From contig NZ_CALIII010000296.1 of the NCBI RefSeq assembly GCF_938018145.1, forward strand, positions 1 through 10,639: a stretch of 10,639 nucleotides of DNA, in the 5' to 3' direction. The notes beneath the pieces were generated by a model. The model was given only the letters and a program-made list of their open reading frames with translations, was not told where the DNA came from and did not search any database. Of the stretch, positions 1 through 6,702 are shown in pieces; position 1 is the first letter of the stretch, and each line of letters begins with the position of its first letter. Origin of the DNA: an uncultured Campylobacter sp. (GTDB lineage: Bacteria > Campylobacterota > Campylobacteria > Campylobacterales > Campylobacteraceae). The translations under genes and the position numbers were made by a program.

Positions 1-962
1 TCCCGTATAAAATGGTCGGCGGAGTTAAATTCTACGAGCGCGCCGAGGTCAAGGACGTCATCAGCTACCTAAGGCTAGTCGCAAACGAGAACGACGACTT
101 CTCGCTAAAGCGCGTCATCAACCGCCCAAAACGCGGCCTTGGCAAAGTAAGCCTCGCAAAGATCGAAAAAATCGCCTTCGAGCATAAATTTTCGCTATTT
201 GAAGCGATATCAAGCCTGGACGAAAACGACAAGGATCTAAGCAAAAAGATCGTCTCAAGCCTTGGCGAATTTGCGGCAAATTTAAGAGAGCTAAAAGAGT
301 GCGACTCGCCCTATGAGCTAGTGGATAAACTAGAAGCGAAATTCGGCATCAAAAAATACTACGAGAGCTTGCCCGACGGCTCCGAGCGCGTGGCGAACAT
401 CGACGAGTTTTACGCTACGATCAAGGATCAAATCAAGCAAAATCCAAGCTTTTCTATCGAGGAGTTTTTAAACGAGATCGCGCTACAAAGCGAGCAGGAT
501 AACATCGGCGGCGAGGCGATCTCGATCATGAGCATCCACGCTAGCAAGGGGCTTGAGTTTGAGCATCTTTTCGTGATCGGGCTTGAGGAGGGATTTTTCC
601 CGCTGCTGGGCGACGGTAGCGACATCGAGGAGGAGCGACGCCTAGCCTACGTCGCCATCACCCGCGCTAAAAAAACGCTAACGCTAAGCTTTGTAAATTC
701 GCGCTTTTATAAAGGCCAGCGAACGAGGCTGGAAAAGAGCAGATTTTTAAGCGAAGCAGGCGTTTGCAGCGGTAGCCTCATCATCCAGACGCAAACGCAA
801 GCCGCGGGCGAATACAAAAAAGGCGACCTCGTCAAGCATAAAATTTTCGGTATCGGGCGCGTAACGGCGGTAACGAAGATCAAAAAAGAGCTAAAACTAA
901 CGATAAATTTCGGCGGAATCAGCCGCGAGATAATGTCTAGCTTCGTCGAAAAAGCGGTGTGA
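1..962 (+). CDS. uvrD: UvrD/PcrA/Rep-type ATP-dependent DNA helicase, C-terminal part (5' end outside window)
   Basis: Superfamily 1 3'-5' DNA helicase, which unwinds DNA with ATP in repair and replication restart. The reading frame is already open at base 3 (Pro-Tyr-Lys before the first Met at 12), so the gene starts upstream and the Met at 12 is internal. The visible part begins at helicase motif IV (VGGVKFYERAEVKD). Motif V lies at about 516-602 (MSIHASKGLEF, then EEGFFP) and motif VI at about 627-675 (EERRLAYVAITRAKK, with the Q/R-type arginine that contacts ATP). At 813-868 a GDLVKHKIFGIGRV segment matches the Tudor-like C-terminal domain of UvrD/PcrA, which binds RNA polymerase in other bacteria. 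Walker A and B motifs must lie upstream. UvrD, PcrA and Rep cannot be told apart from this half, so the symbol is a best guess. It appears to be the first visible gene of a long + strand operon. Confidence 0.93.
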   Translation, partial: PYKMVGGVKFYERAEVKDVISYLRLVANENDDFSLKRVINRPKRGLGKVSLAKIEKIAFEHKFSLFEAISSLDENDKDLSKKIVSSLGEFAANLRELKECDSPYELVDKLEAKFGIKKYYESLPDGSERVANIDEFYATIKDQIKQNPSFSIEEFLNEIALQSEQDNIGGEAISIMSIHASKGLEFEHLFVIGLEEGFFPLLGDGSDIEEERRLAYVAITRAKKTLTLSFVNSRFYKGQRTRLEKSRFLSEAGVCSGSLIIQTQTQAAGEYKKGDLVKHKIFGIGRVTAVTKIKKELKLTINFGGISREIMSSFVEKAV

Positions 963-1080
963 GAATGGGCAAATTTGAGGCTAGGCGCGCCAAAAGCGGC
1001 GTCAAATTTGATCAAATTTATGCGCTCAAATTTGATGCTCGCGAATCAAATTTAACGCAACCTCCAAAGGTCAAATTTAA
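963..1080. repeat. Cluster of six CAAATTT motifs between uvrD and truB
   Basis: CAAATTT starts at 970, 1003, 1013, 1027, 1047 and 1072, giving six copies in about 110 bp. Several extend to the perfect palindrome TCAAATTTGA or close to it. The same 7-mer is scattered through the whole window, but this is by far its densest cluster. An 8-bp GC palindrome (GGCGCGCC, 984-991) also lies here. The motif core AAATTT fits RAATTY, which is methylated in C. jejuni for DNA uptake. Any function of the cluster is unproven, and part of the signal could simply be the codons of the mini-ORF that overlaps it. Confidence 0.7.
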
Positions 1081-1084
1081 ATGA
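965..1084 (+). CDS. Possible 39-aa mini-ORF bridging uvrD and truB
   Basis: An ATG at 965, two bases after the uvrD stop, opens a frame that runs through the whole gap. It ends in TGA (1082-1084) overlapping the truB ATG (1081-1083) as ATGA, the classic layout for translational coupling. The peptide starts MGKFEARRAKSG, is very basic, and repeats Lys-Phe-Asp/Glu because AAATTT is read in frame as Lys-Phe. There is no clear Shine-Dalgarno before it, only GTGTGAGA, so it would depend on re-initiation after uvrD. I recognise no family. It may be a real coupling peptide, or a chance opening in sequence rich in stop-free CAAATTTGAT units. Confidence 0.3.
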   Translation: MGKFEARRAKSGVKFDQIYALKFDARESNLTQPPKVKFK

Positions 1085-1902
1085 ACGCGCTTTTCGTCGC
1101 AAACAAGCCAGCCGGCATCAGCTCAAATCATTTTTTAAGCAGGCTAAAGCGCAAATACGGCGTCAAAAAGGCGGGCTTTTCGGGCACGCTTGATCCCTTT
1201 GCTAGCGGCTGTCTCATCGTGGCTCTAGGCAATCACACGCGGCTTTTTAACTACATAGATAAAACGCCCAAAATCTACGAAGCGACCATGTGGCTGGGTG
1301 CGACGAGCACTAGCCTAGATAACGAAAATATCGAGGATATCACGCTTTGCCCGCCGTTAAATTTAGCCGACATAAAGGCGGCGCTAGCCGAGCTAAAAGG
1401 CGAGATCGCCTACGTACCGCCCAAATTTAGCGCCAAGCACGTAGACGGCAAGCGCGCGTACGAGCTAGCAAGAGCGGGCGAAGAGTTTGAGCTAAAAAGC
1501 CAAACGATGAGCGTTTTTGACGTAAATTTGACTGCGTATATGCATCCGTTTTTGAGCTTTCGCATTAGCGTTAGCGAGGGCTCGTACGTGCGCTCGTACG
1601 CTCAAATTTTAGCCGAAAAGCTTGGCGTAAAAGCAACTCTAAGCGCGCTAAAACGCGTAAGCGAAGGTAAATTTATTTACGAAAACGAGAAGTTTTTAAA
1701 TCCGCTTGATTATATTTCGCTACCGCAAAACGAATATCTAGGCGATCCCGCGGACGTAATGCTTGGCAAAAAACTGAGCGTAGAAAAGCTAAAATTTGGC
1801 GCCGAGGGGCTATATTTAATAAACTTTGATGAATTTTTTAGTATCATTGAAATCAAAGACGAAACCGTAACATATAAACTAAATAAGGTCGAAAAATGCT
1901 AA
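1081..1902 (+). CDS. truB: tRNA pseudouridine(55) synthase TruB
   Basis: Isomerises U55 in the T-loop of nearly all tRNAs to pseudouridine, and in E. coli also acts as a tRNA folding chaperone. The catalytic-loop motif GTLDPFASG contains the nucleophile Asp38. Tyr66 lies in the [10 protein letters not shown] strand, PPKFSA is at 113-118 with GKRAYELAR following, and the conserved Arg171 is in SYVRSYAQ. The 273-aa length is normal for the family. An in-frame TAA at 1078-1080 directly before the ATG fixes the start, with a weak AAAGG 10 nt upstream. The usual histidine before GTLDP (GHxG) is Phe33 here (GFSG), which I recall as a Campylobacter lineage trait. The 3' end overlaps csrA by 7 nt, indicating co-expression. 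Confidence 0.96.
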   Translation: MNALFVANKPAGISSNHFLSRLKRKYGVKKAGFSGTLDPFASGCLIVALGNHTRLFNYIDKTPKIYEATMWLGATSTSLDNENIEDITLCPPLNLADIKAALAELKGEIAYVPPKFSAKHVDGKRAYELARAGEEFELKSQTMSVFDVNLTAYMHPFLSFRISVSEGSYVRSYAQILAEKLGVKATLSALKRVSEGKFIYENEKFLNPLDYISLPQNEYLGDPADVMLGKKLSVEKLKFGAEGLYLINFDEFFSIIEIKDETVTYKLNKVEKC

Positions 1903-2126
1903 TACTCGCAAGAAAAGAAGACGAAAGCATAATGCTGGGAAACGATATCAAAATCACGGTCGTAGGTATCTCAAAAGGCGGCGTAAAAATCGGCATCGAC
2001 GCGCCTAAAAATATGATGATCCTGCGCTCGGAGCTAGTAGAAGACGTAGCGGCGGAAAACAAACAAGCCATAAACGGCGCGGGCGAAGCGAGCCTAAAAG
2101 AGCTGAGCGATAAAATCGTAAAATAA
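1896..2126 (+). CDS. csrA: Carbon storage regulator CsrA, RNA-binding post-transcriptional regulator
   Basis: A small dimeric protein that binds GGA motifs in mRNA leaders, usually blocking ribosome binding. The sequence follows the family from residue 1: [12 protein letters not shown], then [13 protein letters not shown], then [10 protein letters not shown]. The RNA-contacting Leu4, Arg6 and Arg44 are all present. At 76 aa it is longer than the 61-aa E. coli protein and has a C-terminal extension of the kind seen in bacteria where the flagellar assembly factor FliW sequesters CsrA. In C. jejuni CsrA represses flaA translation and FliW antagonises it. A TAAGG at 1884-1888 lies 7 nt before the ATG, inside the end of truB. 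The stop overlaps the ispE ATG (TAATG), so csrA is embedded in the operon with no room for its own terminator. Confidence 0.96.
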   Translation: MLILARKEDESIMLGNDIKITVVGISKGGVKIGIDAPKNMMILRSELVEDVAAENKQAINGAGEASLKELSDKIVK

Positions 2127-2869
2127 TGAAAAGCTACGCGAAAATCAACTCCTTTTTAAAGATCGTCGGCACTCGCGGCAACTACCACGAGATCGTCTCT
2201 CGCTTTGTTTTGCGGCGCGAGATTTACGACGAAATTTTCTTTGAAAAATCTAGCGGCTTCGCGCTTGAGTGCGATAACGAAAATATCGAAAATAATATCG
2301 TTTTAAAGGCTAAATTTGAGCTTGAAAAAGCGGGCTTTAAAAACGAGCTGGACGAATTTTTCGCCTCGCATAAAATCGTGATAAAAAAGCAAATCCCTTT
2401 AGGCGCGGGCCTTGGCGGAGGTAGCTCAAACGCGGCTACGTTTTTAAAGATGGCAAACGAGGAGTTAAATTTAAAACTAACGCGCGAAAATTTGATGAAA
2501 ATAGGCGCGAATATCGGAGCGGACGTGGCGTTTTTCGCTAGCGATTTCGAGGCGGCAAACGTCGGCGGTATCGGCGAGATAATAAGCGAATTTAACGACG
2601 AAGTGCCAGAGGTAGAAATTTTAACGCCTGACGTCTTTTGCTCGACGCCAGCGGTTTACGGCGAATTTAGGGCAAATTTTATGGATAGTATCGATGTAAA
2701 TTTGGCGGCAAATATGCGCGAGATGACGACGGCGCAGCTGCTGGAGCGATACGAAAATCGCAAACTAAACGATCTTTTTGCGCCGTGTTTTAAAATTTAT
2801 CCGCAGATGGATAAATTTAAAGATTTTTTTCTAAGCGGTAGCGGTGCGAGCGTGTTTTTCTTAAAATAA
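2126..2869 (+). CDS. ispE: 4-diphosphocytidyl-2-C-methyl-D-erythritol kinase IspE
   Basis: Phosphorylates the 2-hydroxyl of 4-diphosphocytidyl-methylerythritol with ATP, the fourth step of the non-mevalonate (MEP) isoprenoid pathway in the cytoplasm. It is a GHMP kinase. The N-terminal substrate motif SYAKINSFLKIVG holds the conserved Lys6. The glycine/serine-rich ATP loop PLGAGLGGGSSNAA is at residues 91-104, and the catalytic Asp133 is in IGADVAFF. The C-terminal GHMP motif LSGSGASVFF is also present. The length of 247 aa is a little short against E. coli (283) but complete at both ends. Its start overlaps the csrA stop by one base, and smpB follows 11 nt downstream. Isoprenoid supply has no obvious functional tie to its neighbours, so operon membership looks like shared housekeeping. 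Confidence 0.95.
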   Translation: MKSYAKINSFLKIVGTRGNYHEIVSRFVLRREIYDEIFFEKSSGFALECDNENIENNIVLKAKFELEKAGFKNELDEFFASHKIVIKKQIPLGAGLGGGSSNAATFLKMANEELNLKLTRENLMKIGANIGADVAFFASDFEAANVGGIGEIISEFNDEVPEVEILTPDVFCSTPAVYGEFRANFMDSIDVNLAANMREMTTAQLLERYENRKLNDLFAPCFKIYPQMDKFKDFFLSGSGASVFFLK

Positions 2870-2880
2870 AAAGGTAAAAA

Positions 2881-3336
2881 ATGGGTAAGGATTTAGCCAA
2901 AAATAAAAAGGCGCTGTTTGACTTTAGCATTATCGAAACCTTCGAGGCGGGCATCGTGCTAAAAGGCAGCGAGGTAAAGGCTCTGCGGGCGGGCCGCGCA
3001 AACCTAAAAGATAGCTTCGCGCGCGTGATAAAGGGCGAGCTGTTTTTACTAAACGCGCACATCAGCCACCTAAATACGACGCACTCGGCGTTTCGCCCTG
3101 ACGAGCGGGCTCCTAGAAAACTACTGATGCACCGAAAGCAGATAGATAAAATTTTCGGTCAAGTCACGCAAGAGGGCCTCACGCTAGTCGTTTTAGCGCT
3201 CTATCTAAACGATAAAAATATCGTAAAGGCGCGCCTTGCGCTGGCAAAAGGTAAAAACCTGCACGATAAGCGCGAGACGATAAAACGCAAAGAAGCCGAC
3301 AAAGAAGCGCGCGCGGCGATGAAAAAGTATATCTAA
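2881..3336 (+). CDS. smpB: SsrA-binding protein SmpB
   Basis: Binds tmRNA (SsrA) and takes it to ribosomes stalled on broken mRNA, where trans-translation tags the nascent protein for proteolysis. Visible family blocks are [18 protein letters not shown] and [17 protein letters not shown], the NAHISHL / [18 protein letters not shown] region, and the basic tail [21 protein letters not shown]. That tail occupies the mRNA channel of the stalled ribosome. The 151-aa length is typical. AAGG at 2871-2874, 6 nt before the ATG, supports this start. No ssrA gene is seen in the window. SsrA-tagged proteins are ClpAP/ClpXP substrates, and ClpS shifts ClpA away from them, so smpB and the downstream clpS-clpA pair form a loose quality-control theme. 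Confidence 0.96.
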   Translation: MGKDLAKNKKALFDFSIIETFEAGIVLKGSEVKALRAGRANLKDSFARVIKGELFLLNAHISHLNTTHSAFRPDERAPRKLLMHRKQIDKIFGQVTQEGLTLVVLALYLNDKNIVKARLALAKGKNLHDKRETIKRKEADKEARAAMKKYI

Positions 3337-3345
3337 GGAAACAAC

Positions 3346-3558
3346 GTGCCGTACGTAAATATAAAAATCACAAAAGAAAAAGAAGCCGTAAGCGCCGAGC
3401 AAAAGCGTGCGCTCATAGCCGGCGTAACGAAACTGCTGGGCGATACGCTAAAGCGCGACGCGAGCAGAACCGTCGTCGTGATAGAGGAAGTTAGCACCGA
3501 CGACTACGGATTTGGCGGCGAAAGCATAACCGAACTAAGATCAAAACAAGGAAAATAA
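3346..3558 (+). CDS. 4-oxalocrotonate tautomerase family protein (DmpI-like)
   Basis: A 70-aa member of the tautomerase superfamily, small beta-alpha-beta units that assemble into hexamers and use an N-terminal proline as general base. The initiator is GTG (3346), preceded by AAGGAA (3335-3340) at 5 nt. The next residue is Pro, so removal of the initiator Met exposes the catalytic Pro1, and this fixes the start. The motif order PYVNIKITKE, then RALIAGVTKLLGD, then SRTVVVIEEV and GFGGESI fits the family, including an arginine before the second core strand. Similar proteins occur in Helicobacter and Campylobacter, but their physiological substrate is unknown to me. Ketonisation of a dienol is a family-level guess. 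It sits 9 nt after smpB and 1 nt before the thioredoxin lipoprotein. Confidence 0.88.
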   Translation: MPYVNIKITKEKEAVSAEQKRALIAGVTKLLGDTLKRDASRTVVVIEEVSTDDYGFGGESITELRSKQGK

Positions 3559-3559
3559 T

Positions 3560-4174
3560 ATGAAAAAAAACATAAAGGCGATTTTGGCGGCTTTGGCCTG
3601 CGCGATATTTTTAGCAGGCTGCGGCGAGGACGAGACGGCGAAAGCTCCCGTAAAGATAGAGGGCTATAAAACGGGCGAGGAGATCGCGCTAAAGAGCGTG
3701 TTTGGCAAAGACCTCACGCTAAAGCGCGTCGAGGGCGGCTTTGTTATCAAAGGCGACGAGGATAAAATTTTGATGTTTGATATATTCGGCACGTTTTGTC
3801 CGCCGTGTCAAAAAGAAGCTCCCGATCTCACCAAATTTCAGATCGACAACCTAAACGACTTTACGATCGTGGGGCTAACGCACTTTGAAAACGTCACGAA
3901 CGAGTACGTAGTAGAAAATTTCGCGCAAAAATACAACGCCTTTTACTTTATCTCAAACGATATAAAGACAAACGACAAGCTTTCGGCGCAAATTTTAGAG
4001 GATATAAAATACGAGCGGCTTGAGAGCGTGCCGATAAAAATGGTGCTAAAAGGCGGCGTATATCAGGAGCTAACCGACGTAGATAGCGGAAAATTCGGCG
4101 TGAAATACTACCTAGGCGGCATCCATCTAGACGCGATGACAAAGGATTTTGAAAGAATAAAAAATGCCCGCTAA
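3560..4174 (+). CDS. TlpA/thioredoxin-like periplasmic lipoprotein
   Basis: A membrane-anchored thioredoxin-fold protein, probably a periplasmic thiol-disulfide reductant. A short basic N-terminus (MKKN) and hydrophobic stretch lead to the lipobox LAGC with Cys21 as the expected lipidated residue. The active site is CPPC (Cys80, Cys83) in DIFGTFCPPCQKEAP, after a hydrophobic strand (ILMFDIF). The cis-proline is probably Pro158 in ESVPIKMVLKGG, a layout typical of TlpA/ResA/CcmG-like proteins. The natural partner could be cytochrome c maturation, a methionine sulfoxide reductase or general disulfide isomerisation, and the sequence does not decide between them. AAGGAA at 3548-3553 lies 6 nt before the ATG. 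The 3' end overlaps clpS by 11 nt, so it is translationally linked to a cytoplasmic protease adaptor with no obvious functional relation. I recall the same neighbour upstream of clpS in C. jejuni. Confidence 0.9.
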   Translation: MKKNIKAILAALACAIFLAGCGEDETAKAPVKIEGYKTGEEIALKSVFGKDLTLKRVEGGFVIKGDEDKILMFDIFGTFCPPCQKEAPDLTKFQIDNLNDFTIVGLTHFENVTNEYVVENFAQKYNAFYFISNDIKTNDKLSAQILEDIKYERLESVPIKMVLKGGVYQELTDVDSGKFGVKYYLGGIHLDAMTKDFERIKNAR

Positions 4175-4475
4175 AACCACCACCGAGCGGGAGCACGGCA
4201 TCGCTGTAAAAGAAAAACCTGAATTTCCGCGCAAATTTAAGGTTGTTTTACTAAACGACGACGTTACGAGTATGGATTTCGTCGTGAGCGTACTGGTCGA
4301 GATTTTTCACCACACAGCCCAAAGCGCGGTAACCGTGATGTTAAAAATCCACAACGAAGGCAGCGGAGTGGCGGGCATCTACAATAAAGAGATCGCCCAA
4401 ACCAAACAAAACCAAACGCTAAAAGCCGCAGCCGCCGCGGGCTACCCGCTAAAGGCCGTCGTCGAGGAAGAATAG
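4164..4475 (+). CDS. clpS: ATP-dependent Clp protease adaptor ClpS
   Basis: The bacterial N-recognin. It binds proteins whose N-terminal residue is Leu, Phe, Tyr or Trp and hands them to ClpA for degradation by ClpAP. The core KVVLLNDDVTSMDFVVSVL holds Asn31, Asp32 and Asp33, which grip the substrate alpha-amino group, and Met37 at the hydrophobic-pocket gate. His63 in MLKIHNEG is also a pocket residue. The ending GIYNKEIAQTK ... YPLKAVVEEE is diagnostic. The first ~22 residues form the flexible N-terminal extension that is engaged by ClpA. The length of 103 aa matches the family. The start lies inside the end of the thioredoxin gene (11-nt overlap), and clpA follows 40 nt later. Confidence 0.96.
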   Translation: MPAKTTTEREHGIAVKEKPEFPRKFKVVLLNDDVTSMDFVVSVLVEIFHHTAQSAVTVMLKIHNEGSGVAGIYNKEIAQTKQNQTLKAAAAAGYPLKAVVEEE

Positions 4476-4490
4476 CCCGCAAAAACGGGC
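4475..4490 (+). other. Small GC hairpin in the clpS-clpA gap
   Basis: GCCCG (4475-4479) can pair with CGGGC (4486-4490) around a CAAAAA loop, starting on the last base of the clpS stop codon. There is no U-tract, so it is not a typical intrinsic terminator. It could stabilise a processed 3' end or set the clpS:clpA ratio, but a 5-bp stem may be chance. Confidence 0.3.
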
Positions 4491-4507
4491 GCGCAAAAGG
4501 CGCAAAG

Positions 4508-4521
4508 AGGAGGAAATGATG
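4508..4521 (+). promoter_or_regulatory. Perfect Shine-Dalgarno with tandem ATG start for clpA
   Basis: AGGAGG (4508-4513) is the strongest Shine-Dalgarno in the window. It lies only 2 nt from the ATG at 4516 but 5 nt from a second ATG at 4519. The spacing favours the second ATG, which would make ClpA one residue shorter (MFDSDL...). Confidence 0.7.
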
Positions 4522-6684
4522 TTTGACTCGGATTTAAGCTATCTTTTGGAAAAGGCCGGGCAGTTTGCCTACTCGAATTTTCACGAGTATCTAACCAGCG
4601 AGCACGTGCTTTTCGTGCTGGTAAATTTAAACGAAGAGACTAGAGATATCCTAGTAGAGGCCGGACTCACCGACGTCGAGGGACTAAAAAGCGATCTAAA
4701 AAACTATCTACTGCAAACCAACGAGCAGGTGCCGCACCACAAACAGCCGCGCATGACGGTGCTTTTGGAGCAAATTTTTAAAGAGCTAAACGCCGAGCTA
4801 AAGGACAAAAACGTCGGTATCAGGGATTTGCTCTTTAAAATCGCGGCCAGAGGCGACACGTACGGGGCTAAAATTTTAGAATTTTACGACGTCGATCCGC
4901 AAAAGATCAAACACCACGCAAAAGACGACAAGCAGACTCGCGCCAAAAACTTCCAAAACCTCGCCAAATACTCGTCAAATTTAACCAAACTAGCCGCCGA
5001 TGGCAAAGTAGATCCGATTATCGGGCGAGAAAACGAGCTAGCAAGGCTAATGCAAACGCTAAGCCGCCGCAAGAAAAATAATCCAATCCTAGTGGGCGAA
5101 GCGGGCGTTGGCAAAACCGCCGTAGTCGAGGGGCTCGCGCTAAAAATCGCAAGCGGCGAAGTGCCGCAGCGGCTAAAGCAGGCGCAAATTTTCGCCCTGG
5201 ATATCGGCGCGATGATAGCGGGCACGAAGTACCGCGGCGACTTTGAAAAGCGCCTAAAAGACGTGATGGACGAGGTGGCCGAGCAAGAGGACGCGATAGT
5301 TTTTATCGATGAGATCCACACTATCGTGGGCGCGGGAGCCACGAACGGCGGCGGGCTTGATATGTCAAATTTACTAAAACCGGCTCTCGCAAACGGCTCG
5401 CTTCGCTGCATCGGAGCGACGACGTACGCGGAGTATCGCAGCTTTTTTGAAAAAGAAAAAGCCCTCTCGCGCCGATTTGCTAAAATCGACGTCGTAGAGC
5501 CTAACGCGGACGAGAGCGTCGAGATCCTAAAAGGGCTTCGCGCCAAATACGAGAGCTTTCACGGCGTCAAATTTAGCGACGAAATTTTAGCTAAAAGCGT
5601 GGAGCTAGCCAAAAAATACCTAAACGATAGATTTTTGCCAGATAGCGCCATCGATCTAATCGACGAGGTCGGCGCGGCTCTAGCCCTGCAAAACAGAAGC
5701 AAAACCGTAAAAATCTCCGATCTAAGCGCGGTTTTGAGTAAGATGGCAAATATCCCGGATACCAATCTAAAATCGGACGCCGCGGCAAATTTGAAAAATC
5801 TAGCCCAAAGGCTAAAATCTGAAATTTTCGGCCAAGACGAGGCCGTAGATACGCTAGTAGCGGCGATCAAGCGCTCGTATGCGGGGCTAAAGCAGCCAAA
5901 CGCGCCCGTTGGAGTATTTTTATTTACTGGCTCAAGCGGCGTGGGTAAAAGCGAGCTAAGCGCGGCTCTAGCGCGAAATTTGGGCGTGCATTTCGAGCGG
6001 TTTGATATGAGCGAATACATGGAAAAACACAGCGTCTCGCGTCTCATCGGCGCGCCTCCGGGATATGTCGGGTTTGAAGAGGGCGGCATACTCACAAACG
6101 CCGTTAAAAAGCACCCTTATAGCGTGATTTTGTTTGACGAGATCGAAAAAGCTAGCGACGAGATGATAAACGTCTTTTTGCAAATTTTTGACAGCGCAAG
6201 CCTCACGGACAACACGGGCGCAAAGAGCGATTTTCGCAACGCCGTCATCATAATGAGCTCAAATTTGGGCTCAAAAGAAGCGCCGACGCTAGGCTTTAGC
6301 AAAGACGAAAGCGGTAAAGCAGACTCGGCGGTAAAGGGATTTTTCAGCCCCGAGTTTCGCAACCGCATCGATAAAATCGTGCATTTTAACGACCTTAGCG
6401 AGGACGCGCTAAGCCTCATCGCGCAAAAAATCATTAACGAGATAAACTCAAGCCTCGCCGAGAAAAAAGTCGTCATAAAAGCCTCCGCCGAAGCCAAAAA
6501 ATACCTCTGGCAAAAGGGCTATAGTAAAGAATTCGGCGCCAGAAATCTAAAACGCCTGGTCCAAGACGAGATCTCAACCAAGCTTAGCGACGAGATACTT
6601 TTCGGCGCGCTAAAAAACGGCGGCGTCGCAAACATCACGCTAAAAAACGGCGAGCTGGCGTTTAAATTTGAAGCCATAAAATAA
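4516..6684 (+). CDS. clpA: ATP-dependent Clp protease ATP-binding subunit ClpA
   Basis: A double-AAA+ unfoldase that forms hexamers, accepts substrates directly or from ClpS, and threads them into the ClpP peptidase. Residues 1-140 are the Clp N-domain that docks ClpS. D1 has Walker A GEAGVGKT (194-201, Lys200) and Walker B IVFIDE (261-266), followed by a GGGLDMSNLLKPAL segment. D2 has Walker A GSSGVGKS (472-479, Lys478) and Walker B VILFDE with Asp541/Glu542, and the arginine-finger stretch FSPEFRNRID. A Leu-Gly-Phe tripeptide at 592-594 in the position of the ClpP-docking IGL/IGF loop indicates a protease partner rather than a ClpB-type disaggregase. There is also no ClpB-like middle coiled coil. 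The 722-aa length is normal for ClpA. Translation probably starts at the second of two adjacent ATGs. Confidence 0.97.
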   Translation: MMFDSDLSYLLEKAGQFAYSNFHEYLTSEHVLFVLVNLNEETRDILVEAGLTDVEGLKSDLKNYLLQTNEQVPHHKQPRMTVLLEQIFKELNAELKDKNVGIRDLLFKIAARGDTYGAKILEFYDVDPQKIKHHAKDDKQTRAKNFQNLAKYSSNLTKLAADGKVDPIIGRENELARLMQTLSRRKKNNPILVGEAGVGKTAVVEGLALKIASGEVPQRLKQAQIFALDIGAMIAGTKYRGDFEKRLKDVMDEVAEQEDAIVFIDEIHTIVGAGATNGGGLDMSNLLKPALANGSLRCIGATTYAEYRSFFEKEKALSRRFAKIDVVEPNADESVEILKGLRAKYESFHGVKFSDEILAKSVELAKKYLNDRFLPDSAIDLIDEVGAALALQNRSKTVKISDLSAVLSKMANIPDTNLKSDAAANLKNLAQRLKSEIFGQDEAVDTLVAAIKRSYAGLKQPNAPVGVFLFTGSSGVGKSELSAALARNLGVHFERFDMSEYMEKHSVSRLIGAPPGYVGFEEGGILTNAVKKHPYSVILFDEIEKASDEMINVFLQIFDSASLTDNTGAKSDFRNAVIIMSSNLGSKEAPTLGFSKDESGKADSAVKGFFSPEFRNRIDKIVHFNDLSEDALSLIAQKIINEINSSLAEKKVVIKASAEAKKYLWQKGYSKEFGARNLKRLVQDEISTKLSDEILFGALKNGGVANITLKNGELAFKFEAIK

Positions 6685-6702
6685 GCGGTCGCGGGGTCAA
6701 AT

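Noticed and set aside
4164..4174. Possible frameshift or fusion between the thioredoxin lipoprotein and ClpS
   Set aside because: Both proteins are complete for their families and lie in different compartments. The 11-nt overlap is ordinary coupling.
4475..4490. Intrinsic terminator between clpS and clpA
   Set aside because: The stem is only 5 bp and no U-run follows. A terminator here would also split the N-degron operon. Kept only as a weak hairpin.
4884..5546. A long open frame (220 codons) on the - strand inside clpA
   Set aside because: It lies wholly antisense to a gene with intact AAA+ motifs, its product is Ser/Arg-rich low-complexity with no recognisable domain, and it has no ribosome site. 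It mirrors the codon bias of clpA.
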